From Harmonia axyridis (lineage: Eukaryota > Arthropoda > Insecta > Coleoptera > Coccinellidae): a stretch of DNA of 64,000 bases. The translations under genes were made by a program, and so were the position numbers. Shown one piece after another: positions 36,501 through 48,500 of the stretch; the stretch's first letter is position 1, and every line of letters starts with the position of its first letter. The stretch spans positions 10,230,001-10,294,000 of the forward strand of contig NC_059503.1 of assembly GCF_914767665.1 (NCBI RefSeq). Reading direction: 5' to 3'. Under the pieces are notes generated by a model that saw nothing but the letters and a program-made list of their open reading frames with translations, was not told the origin of the DNA and searched no databases.

Positions 36501-39500
36501 TTTAGAGAGAGTCAAACTGCCTCGAACGCGGGACAGGTTAATAAATCTGAAATTTCTCGTCGAAGAGTTATGTTCCCACGGTACTTCTCTAACTCTTTCT
36601 ACGGACAGACGGACCGACGTACCTATAATACACGTGAAATCATTAATGACGATCACGATCTTCTGACGTTGCTCTCGCCGAACGGGGAGATCGTCGACAA
36701 CACGCAAATAACAACGTAATTCACAATTTTTTCGAGCGGTGGGTCCCACGAAAAGAACGAAAACAGTCTCGGAATAGTAATCATCTTATTCACGATTCGT
36801 ACGATCGGGAAAATTATGTCATTAAGCCATTACCAACGATTATCTCTGGGTCTGGGTGTTATTTAAACGAGTTGTGCGTTTCATCCTAGAGCGCTGGGAA
36901 AAAAACTGACACAGTTTGAATCCTATTGAGAGGATACACCCCCCAAGAGATACACTGCACTGGACAAAAAGTATAAGAATTTTTGAATGACGGGTTTTAT
37001 GAATCAATTGGTATTTTTGACGGCTGACATAAAGCTCATGACAATTGTCTAGTTAAGACACAAATTGAAAATCAATATGAAATAAATAGTCTCAATAATG
37101 CTGACAAACATTTTCCCGGGTAACTAACAAAATTACACTGAATTAAAATCAAACACAAAATAACAATATCTAACCTAACAAACTACACGCCATGAAATCA
37201 ATTATATTACAATAACGGTCTTATTACTGTCCTGTACTCGTATGCTCGACAAAAAAAATAGGCAAAAACAGATAACTACGATAAAACACATCCAATTCCG
37301 ATTATTTCCAATGATATCATTCTAAACCAGATACACGAAGACCATCATCATATAAATAATGGAAAAACCTAGAATAATCACGATAACCATTATAAACACA
37401 ATTAGCAACTGACCGTAACCATTCGATTGAAATAAATGAAATAACGCATCGATTAAAAACAGACAGAAAATCCACAACAACGATCTTAATTCCTAAGAAC
37501 CAAAACGAATCCCTCAATTCTTTCAACAGATCCGTCCATGCCGAAATTTCTTTCCGATCAAAGGGAATAGGATTAAAGGGTATTTCATTATGCTGTCAAA
37601 CCAGGCGATCCATGGGGATCATAGCGAAAGCATCCTGTGGAAATGCGAACACTTGACCGGGATCCCCCTATATGTTGATATGATGGCATAACGCGAAGGG
37701 GCAAATAAATGCATAAACATCCACATGTGTGTCCGATTACACAACCCCAACTCGATCATTCTATACCACCCCCGACAATGAGGGGTCCATTATAACTCTG
37801 TTCGTTCATAATTCCTGAGGGAGTCTCAATGTCGGTGACGAATTCATCAGAGATCTTGACTGCAAATCGAATTTTCAGAGGCCATTTTACACTCTGGTTA
37901 AATCTAAACACATCTTATCGGACGGCCACCGTATTTCCCGGATATGACTCCAGCGGACTTTTTCAATTAAAACTCTTTAAATCACTTGAATTTAAATATT
38001 TCGATCATTGGATTATTAGATGATCATGTATTATTCAAAACGATACAATAAATTGGGATAAATAACACACATTTGTGTTTCTTCGACCAATTTCCGGTAC
38101 GTTTGGACATAGAAGCAGTTTTTCATACTTCACAAATGACTTAATGAGTTCCTTCCTTCCGACGTAAGTTCCTCCATGCAGAAAATTCAGGCAGGCATAC
38201 GAAAATCCAGCCAAGTATAACGTTACAACGTTGTCTGATCCGAAGGCGTAATATTCATAAGGCCCAGCTCTGAAATAATAGGGTTTGTAGGTGTGCACGT
38301 GTCCTCGTTCGGTTTCCTGTCCCTAGGCCGGATATAAGGTGGAGATTTTCAGCCCTAGACTATCTTAACAGGAAACGCCATTGTGTTAATGAGCACTCTC
38401 CACTTCGCCAACAAGAGTGCGGCTGCACTTTTTATTGTTATTCCATGAATTCGTGTTCCTTTCTTTCAGACTTGTAGTCGGCCAAAGACAAAACTACTCA
38501 ATTTCAATGCATTGTATTCCGTAATCGTTGCCGCATTGTTGTGGATCTTCAATAGCTCGTATTATCAGGCGTTAATTGTCGAAGTGTGGACACAATGGAT
38601 ATTTCACAAACGATACAATCGTTCCGACAACGCTTGCACGATCATTACGGACCACACTTGCAGCTCAACCTCTCCAGGTGTTAGGAATCATTAAAATTAC
38701 CTCATCATCCATTCATATTAGAAAATATCAATATCATCACGAAAAAAACAACTCAATCACGAAAAATAACTACTCAATCACGAAATATAGCGACTAAATC
38801 ACGAAAAGTAGCAACTCAATCACAGAAAATAGCACTTCAATCCACAAAAAATAACAGAATCACGTTCGACTCTATGGTTGAAAATATATATTACGTCAGA
38901 TCGTAATTTGAAATTTATTACTTTGAGATCTCCATTGTGTAGAGATCAAAGTTGAATTTTTCTCAGGAATAAGTTTCTTGAGATCCGTACTTATTATGGC
39001 GGCTTTCTCAGCGGATCATCCACAAGCCCACAATTTCGTAAATGATTTATAATTGTGATTTTTCGGGCCTTTCCCTAATGATAACCTCAAACGTTGATTA
39101 CCGCCACGGATAAATACAGCCTAGCTTCATTTACAATCACGATATCTTCAGGTAATGATCAATCAAGTTGTCTTTGATTTATTGCTACGAAAATACGAGG
39201 ATTAGGTACACGTAGTGCCCCATTTGTTAGTCAGCTGACCTAAGACCTTCAACGCAATCACTCAAACCTTCAGTGCTCCAGAAATAATAGTGCATCTCAT
39301 CGTATGATCTCTGGAATTTATTTAGGTTCGACCAGCTGTCGAAACGAATATTCGAGATTGTTTCAAATGGCATATCATACCGATACGAAATCGAGAGCCA
39401 ATAAAAACGAGCCAGATATATTTGGTACTGCAGCAATCGAAACAAGACATCTTGAAAGGTTTCTATATTTAGAGGACATCCGAAAGAATACACGATATTT

Positions 39501-42500
39501 ATATCGGCGACAACAGACGTCTAGAAGACAGGAACACTTCAAAGGTATGATGCGGATATTCCCCCTGTATATTTTAAGGACACGCAGGAAACCGAGGCTA
39601 TCATCGGAACCGGAAGAAGGACTTTTTTAACACTTTCAACAGGTGACAACCGTATACAGCGATCGGATTACTAGGTAGATAGGGGAAACCTAAACTAACC
39701 TGAATCGTTGAAGTGTTTGGTTACTGATATTCGATTGATTGATTATTTTCGTGGGAATAGTTCGTGAGTCGATATATCCTTGCTCTATATCCGTGAGCTG
39801 TAATTCAGGAATATTCTATTGCGAAAATTCCCACGACTGGAAAGTTTTTCTGTTTAGAATATCCTTCGATAATCTGAATAACAAAGAGGATCAAATATCG
39901 GATAAAGATTCCGGTTTAACCGTAAAAATCGGATCATTCACAGACAGATTTCCTTCAGTTCCGCTTACCGGTTCAATGAAAAACAGAACTTCTAACGAAT
40001 TTATCCGTAAAATCGTAAGATTGAACGATTGAAATTCCAGAGCATTTTTCACAGGCCGAACGGTACTACCCAGCGTGGGAAAAATACGCTGCCACAGTTT
40101 TTGTATCGCGAATACACCAACGAGATGATGTTTACGAGAGCCAGATCTCCGAGATCTCCTTGAACAGAATGCGAAGAAGGTTGACTCCGCTATATCTGTT
40201 TCTCTCCACGAGGAACCCCAACGCATCAAAAACATTCACGCTTCCACAATAAAACACTTGTATTTCGCATATCTCGAAATGTGAGGAAACTGTAACATAC
40301 ATTTCTAGAAATCAGAGAATTTTTCACCAAATGGCCGAACAGAATAAGTCATTTTTTTAAGGTTATATTACTTTGACAATCTATGTCAAGTTGATGTGAG
40401 TTTGACAGATATAACTTCGACTACCGATCATAGAATTCGATACAAATTTTGTCAAAAATGCGTATGTATTTGAGGGGGTCTACAGAACTTAAATGTTACG
40501 ATTATGTACCCTCAATACTTTCGAAATTAACTGTGCAGAATTCATGGAAGGACAAAGGCAGTAAACGTATTTATATAAATCAAAAGTATGACATTTAATT
40601 ACCCAATTTTCTGAACCGCCTATGATATTCAACCGCACTCTCGGTGCTCAGATATTTAATTTTTCTATTTTTAGAGTTTATGAGATTCCAGATAGCGAGG
40701 ACCTGAGGGAATGGCAGCTGTACGTTTCCAGCCTCCCAAGAGGCTCGCATATGGACCCCTTGGCGAGATCTAGGAATAAATAGACACCCCATACCACTGT
40801 ACCCCAAGGAGATTATCTAGTTTTCCTTGCCCACCCTATCTATTCATCACAATGCCTCTGTGTAGTGGACTCTGAGCCTATTCCTAGGTCAATTTATTTC
40901 ATTAAGGCTCCTATTCAGACGTTAATTGGGAATAATGATTTTTATTCGCTGCTCCAAAGTTCAACTACCTACAAAGGTTGTGTGCGATACTCTCTTAATA
41001 GCGTCAGGATTAGATACAGTGGTTAAACAAAACTTCGATTGGTCGATCAACCGCTAAAAATGGCATTTGATGAATAATGGAATAGAATGATTGTATATTC
41101 CCGATAACTCGATCAAGTTGATTTAAAAAATTGAAGCTATAAATATTCCGTTTTAAGAAATCAAAATAGTGAGTTTTCCAACAGTAGTGATACAATTTGA
41201 AATAGTTATAATGGCAACTCTGCGTATTTTTTTTGACGTTTCTTATGTCATTTGTGTTCAGTAGGTTATGTCATTTGATTATGGGAAGAAATACGCTTGA
41301 AGAACGTTTAGAAATTGTTTTATCAAAATCAATATTATAAACATTCTACCCCGTAAACAAATACTTGAAACATTTACTTTAGAAGGACTCTAGATCGAGT
41401 TTTCATATATAACAATTGTTCGAAACCTTAAACGAGAACCTTAGTCCGGGTATGGAGATTATCCAATGCGCCTACGTCCATTCTTCAACCAAGGATATTT
41501 CCATCTAATGTCGCGCATATTCATTCTTGCGAAGATTCACCTCTGGCGCATACCTGATTGCATCACAATAATTGTGAAAGTGCAATATTGATTCCCCGTA
41601 CAATTATTTCTCGAAGTGATTCCGATGAATCCTAGCCTAGTCGTGGTTACGATCCTAATCATCAGCAAGTCGGTTGTAAGATATTGGAAACATCGGAGCG
41701 AACCTGATTAATTCAAATGTTGACGGATATTTCACGTAACGCTGCATGTGCAGAAACGTATCAGGGACATTCCCGGCTGTAAAGGTTACAACCGCGTTAC
41801 GACATACCCGAAGAATTGCACGATCGTGCAAATCCGATCGGTGGATGGGGGTCTTTAGTTAGTAACACGAGGCAAAAAAGAGGCGATGATTGATTACGCT
41901 TCCTCTAGGCTAAATAAAAGAAGTGTTCGTGAAGGTTTCATTCATACGCCGACTACTTCGTGCTTCTGCTGTTACACAAAGATCGACCGAAATAACCGGC
42001 GGTCAAAGAATCAGAGTTAATAACCGGAACGAATACTGCGGTACTCTGCGTTGTTACCAACTTCCGACAATTTTTTTTCAGCGTTCTGAAAATTAATAGA
42101 AACGCCAACTCCAAGATTCTCTGTCGAAGTGGTAAATCTTTTTTCTTCGTGTGGCGTATCCGGTTGCTTAGCATCCTGCGGTTCTTCGGACCGGTAACGT
42201 TCCTAGGATATTTATACTTATTGGCGTCCTCAAATCAGTGCACCTTGTCGTTTTTTTACACACTTGGATGCGCATCGTTGGCTAAAAACGCTAACCGTAA
42301 AAAAAGAAAGATCGAGATCCATAAGTCTAAGCGTAGACGGGAATTTTCACAACTAGATATGGTGTAACTTGATTCGATTAACAGAAGAAGATATGGAGGA
42401 TTATATGACCGACTTTTCATCACGCACCTACGTAAAAACTGATATAGTTGTTGATATCTATTCGGGATATGATGATTCGACCAGTTTTACCTTGGAAGAT

Positions 42501-45500
42501 GTAGTTCAGAGCCGATTTGAAACGTTTCAAACTACAATTTTACGATATATCATCAGGCACAATCATAAACGTACCAAGTAAGTATAAACGATTCCACTAT
42601 CTACATAGGTGACACTTATGACGAAAAATTTTTGATAAGTTAAATGGAAAGTTTTCTATCTGTCAATGTCTCGAAGGGAAAATATTAATCGATAAGATTT
42701 CGTTTTCAGTACACCCAACAAGTTTCGCAATAACTGCCAGCGTCCTCAAACCAATAAATTCCACATAACTTGGAAGAAGTTGCTCTCGCCTTGTAGCAAA
42801 TCCATGAAGTGAAAGATCGAACGTTAGACGTACCATCATCGATAACCGATGATGTAGAAAGTGTAGAATCCTTGTACATACGGTACTGGAGGCGTTGGGT
42901 GCTACTGTACCGTGGGAACCATAATGGTCGTGCAGTCGTTCTCAACTTACAATTTCACAGGTAAAGCTTGTTTGTTTATCGAGAACGGGGATTCTTCAGC
43001 GCTGAGTAACGTATGGGAACTGAGTTATTTGTATATTTGATGGGTCCGCGATCTAACCGACAGATAAATATTGATGACAGATCGCTCAGTCATTACCACA
43101 TCGATGGGAAGATTCCCTGTGGAGTACCACAGTGATCTGTTCCAGTCCCCAAACTTTCCAAGATCGAAATAAAATTCTATTCTTACGTTCAAAATCGACC
43201 TGTCTAGGAATCATCAACGCCTTCCAAACAAGAACTATCACAAGAATAACACTAATCGCTAGAAATATCGGCAACACTGTTCTCAATACGGAACCCAAAA
43301 CAGCGAATACTAATTTCCGAAGGATCAAACATCCTAACAAAATCAACATTCTAAGTGCCCAGTCTAATTTCTGGGATTATTTTCGTATACTACGTTTGCA
43401 ATTTGATACTGGGAAAAATCGGAGTGATCGTAAAACCAACCTGCTATCATCAATTTTATTATAATACCTACTACCGTACGCATCGTCGGATTGGTTACAC
43501 AAAACAATAGGATTGAGGCCGTGAGGAAATAATTAAAATGTGGGTTTATCACCGTAGGCTCTGCCCACTTTGTCGTTCGATTTCGAAAAGACAACAAAAC
43601 AAATCCTATACTTTTAAATGTTAAAGAATCTGAAATACTGAAGCCGTAAATCAGTTCGGAACTGGTTCTGTACTAGTTCTAGAAAGAGTGTTTGTCAGTT
43701 AAGTTTTGAAACGGTTCAGAACAGTAAATTCAGCAAAACAAGTCCAATCCTATAATTTTGAAAACATAAAGAACCTGAAATATTGAAGCAGTAAAGATAT
43801 CCTCACTCTCAAACACAAAATTAGTTCAGAACTGGTTCTGCACTGGTTCTGAAAAGAGTTCTTGTCCAGTTCAGAACAGTATGTGTCAAGTTTGTACTTT
43901 TGATGAACTGTGAAAGTTATGTTTTCAGTGGGAAGGCTTTTGAGAAACCTTCCCAACAACCTTGCTATACATTCTACGCGATGTTCTGTTATCTTCAGCG
44001 AAACGATTTGCTTACATCCGCTACTGATTCCCAATTGATTTATGTTAATAAAATTCCCACAGCATGATCAGAATATTAACTAGGATGTCGTTTATAAGTC
44101 TGTGTACAAGTATTGCATTATTATACAAGGCACCACGTAATCCGAGACTCCACCGTGGGAAAAGCAAAGATAAATGGGTCATCAACTAATTCGCATTACT
44201 ATTTGCCATAGATAAATATTAATTTGGAGCAACCGTTCTTTTGTAGTATTGTTTTCGTTTTAATGAGCCCATTCGTTAAGAGAAATGTCATTCTCTTCTC
44301 AATGAATATTATCAACTTGTTGATTTTAATTTTAATTCTATGGTATGGTGAATTCAAACTTGATTTTATGAGAATTACCTCATTCGAAGTTTTGTTAAAC
44401 CGTCTTCAATCGCATGCAAAAAAAAGACATCATAAATGACAAAATCCAAACATCAGCATGTGGGTTACACGTTGAAACAATAAACAAGACCGTACTACCG
44501 TACTAGGCCGTTAATCTAACAACCAACATCCTTTTTCCGTTCTTCAAGAGTTCCGGGTAAGATAAAATCGCGTTTTCCCATCGTATACAGAAAAAGAACA
44601 ACAGTACCTAATTTATGTGCGTGAACCATTTACAGTTATCGACAAGGACAAGTATAACTTGATACATAGGTTGTAATTTTGGCACTAACGGTTGTCAATG
44701 GCAACAAGCGTCATTCGTTCAATTACACTATCCCAACGGTTTTACAAAGGTGTGAAATAACGCCTTTAACAATTCACAAAGGATGCAATATTCCTATTGA
44801 TATACTGACGTATCTATTTCTTACTGTTTTGCATATTTTTTGTTCTGAATGGGAGGATCTTTTTGTTGGAGTGAATAGAAGAATAGGTACAAGAAAGGTT
44901 GCATGCATGGATGTACCTATGCCCTTAAAACCGTTACGTCCATAGACGTATCAAAAGAGACCCGATTGTTTACATTTGAAAGTGAGGCCAACATTCACTA
45001 GTCCACTATTTGTACTGGCCGACTGTAATCTGGTCTATTTCATTGGGGGAAAGCACTGTTGCCAGATTTATCATTTGGGCTGATGTTTCGGTTCAAAACT
45101 TCGTCCGCAGTTCATGTCTATGCGTTCTTAAACTTACTCCGAGTAAGCTATGATTACTCAAAAGCGTTCACAAACGTACTATTCCTTCCTCCGAGTATGC
45201 TCTTCGAGTATCACGGCTTATTCGGAGTAAATTTAAGAACGCAACCCTTGAATGATTCGGCGTCTGGGGAAGTGCGGCAACACTGTTCTATTTTATATAG
45301 GCAAATTGTCAAGATGGCAGGTTTCTTTCACGTGGTCTGTCACATTTGTTGCATCGTTGTCAGCACGAGTCCTGAGATATTTAAGGAGATTTAAGGAAAT
45401 AAATTTGTGTGCTTTAATATTTATTTCGTGATTTGAGCGTTTTAGGCTGAATTTAGTTGAATATATATTTAAATATGATTCGTCAGTGTGAAATTTGTAA

Positions 45501-48500
45501 GAAAAGTAAGATTTCCCATCCGGGTTTATCTTTTCATAAGTAAGTAAAAAAATGTCATATATTCCAGTGACGTAGGTAGATAAAATTATGTAGAATTAGA
45601 ATAATGTGATTGAATATTCATTTCAGATTTCCATCTGATACCGAAAAGAGAGGAATTTGGGCTTCGCTCCTTGGATTTGAAAGCGTTAATTTCACTGAGA
45701 AGTTGGTATTTATTTGTTCGAACCATTTCAATCCAGACGATATTGAAATAAGGGCATAAGGCCAAATGGAAAATTCCTCAAGCCAGATGTTGTCCCATTA
45801 CCTTATCATACAACATTCGAGATTTCAAATGAAAGGTAATATGATTTTAAAAAAAATATTCCTCTGCTAATACTGAGATTACATCTACACAATATGTTTT
45901 GTTGTTTGATGTTGATAATTTGTTGTATTGCTCTATCTCAAAAGAATATATATACATATATATATAATTTATTGTGATAATAATATAATATAAATAGTAA
46001 CTATTTTAAACATACTTGATTTTATAATGGTGGTACTGAGTCTTTATATTAATTCTACTATTAGTATCGATATAGGTATATTATTTTTAATGTTTCGGAA
46101 ATATTTTTCAGTTCAGACACAGTATCCGAACAAGAAGATAGTCGTATCAGCCCAACTACAGAGACAATGTGAGTTCTTGAGACTGCCTCATAGTTTGAAA
46201 ACGAACTTTACAAATTAACTTTTGTTGAATCACCATACCAAGATAGAGGAGGTAGGTATTTAAAGAAGCTTTTGAATTCAAAGAAAATTTCCAGAATATT
46301 ATTCGATAATATGAATCATATGCATATTGAAGAATCAGAATTGACTTCATTTTATTCATTACAGAAAGAGGTGCTATTTTAGCGATATGTCAAGCAGTGA
46401 TTTCTTGACACCAGAGAAGTGACTAAGATACTTTACCAGAACCAATAAAAGTATTAGATTTTATGTAAGTCTGCATTAATGGTTCATGGAAGATGCCTGT
46501 TGGATACTTCTTATTGAATGGATTATCTGCAGTGGAAAAATTAAAATTATTGAAAAAAATGCCTTGAATTCATCAATGAGAGTAGAATCACAGTTACATC
46601 AATTACATTCGATGGCACTGTAACAAATTTTTCAATGGCAGAGAAGTTGGGCGCAGATTACAGTAATCATTCTGACCTGAAAACTAGCTTCATAGATCCC
46701 ATCACAAAAAATGAGATTTTCGTTTTTTAGATACCTGTCATATGATCAAACTTGTTCGGAATTGTTTTGCTTTACAAATTTGAATGAAAACTTGTTATAC
46801 TGAAACATTAATCGAGAAAAGTTAATAGAACAAAACAATATCAGAATTATATGTAGGTATATTAAAATTTAACTCTGTTTTAGTTCAAAATAACAACTAG
46901 CTGTGAATTGTTTTTTTTTGTCAGGTGTTAAGGAATGAAATCTTGTCAAAAACTGTAGGCCCCGATACCGTAATATGTAATTAATGGTTTCTTGAAAAAA
47001 TAAATCATTTGTTTGGGAGCTGTAGGTATCTAGTCAAGCATCAGCATACAATTAAATATCTCAGATATACTAAACTCAATTAAATATGCCATATCTGTAT
47101 CTACCCTTTGTATTATTTGTATTTTACAATAAATTGCTTGATGACATCAAAAGATTAAATGAACAAAGTTTCGATAAAAAAATAAAGGAATTATTGCTGC
47201 AGAACACAATATACAGCCTAAAAGAGTTTTAAAATGTTTGTGTATGTAATTTGTTTTTTAAACCTGATTGAATTTTTATGACAAAGCGTGAAAATTATTG
47301 ACAGTGAATATTTATAGTGTACAATGTGATGTAGTACATATGTAAATAAATATTATTATTATGAAGTTTTGTTACTTCAAGGCTATGAATTGTTTTTTTT
47401 TTTGTTATGTGTCAAGAAATTAAATCTTGTCAAAAACTGTAGGCCCTAATTCCATAATATGCAATTGTTCCTCGAAAAAATAAATTATTTGTTTAGAGCA
47501 TGTTTCCTTCAAGGATACCCATAAAAATTGAAGTCTGAAGTTGGTAACTTATACTTACTAAAATATTCAATAATTCGCAGTTTCCTCAGAATTTGGGAAA
47601 AATAGGGGATCCTATAATAAATACCGTATTCAAAACATGTTTTATTTTTATTACCAATAAAATTGGATATTAATTAACAATTTGAAGATTATATTGTGTA
47701 CCTGCGGAGTTTGGAACTTATTTCAAGTTTATCTTCAGAAATTGAAGGTTCTACAAATTGTACAGAGTATTTATGTGAAATCAGGTACAAAAAAGTAATA
47801 GAAAAAATCAAGAAATGGCTATAAAACTCCGTAGGCAGGAAACATTTTTGACTGTTAAGCAAATTTCAGGTATTATTTGAATATTTTAGAATAACACAGT
47901 TCTGTTTGTTCATTCATAATTTAAAAACTATTTCTGTTCAATAACTTATAAATTTCAGTGGATTCTAAATAGTTGAGTCTCCTGCCTTTTGTTCTACATG
48001 TATAATTTTCATGTAGTCAATTGTGGGGAAAGGGTGATTATAATCTATGCAAAGGTGGAGAGACACTTATTTTTGTTAAAATCTATTCGATATTCGTTAA
48101 ATCTAGTTTTTAATTAACGTCGACCTGTTTGTCCTATATATTTCATATTGCAAGTTGAACATGTTAACTCATAAAAACTCCTGATTTACTTGTGTTTGGG
48201 GTTGAATCGAATCTTTTGCTTTAAATTACAACGATGATATTTCATTTATTATCATTCATATCACCAAAGTACGAGAGAGAAATTAATTTTTTGGTTTTTC
48301 AGTTTTTTATGATGGGGTATATTTGATTTTTAATATTTTCTGTTTAACTAAATTTTCTATAATTGCATGTTTGAACCGATTGTTTGCAGCTATTGGTTTT
48401 ATGTATATGGTTCTATTTCGGTTTCGCGGTTTACTTTGGATAATGGTAAAGGTGAAAGCTATGTGTGAATCATTGATCGAAATGCTGAAATCTCTAAACA

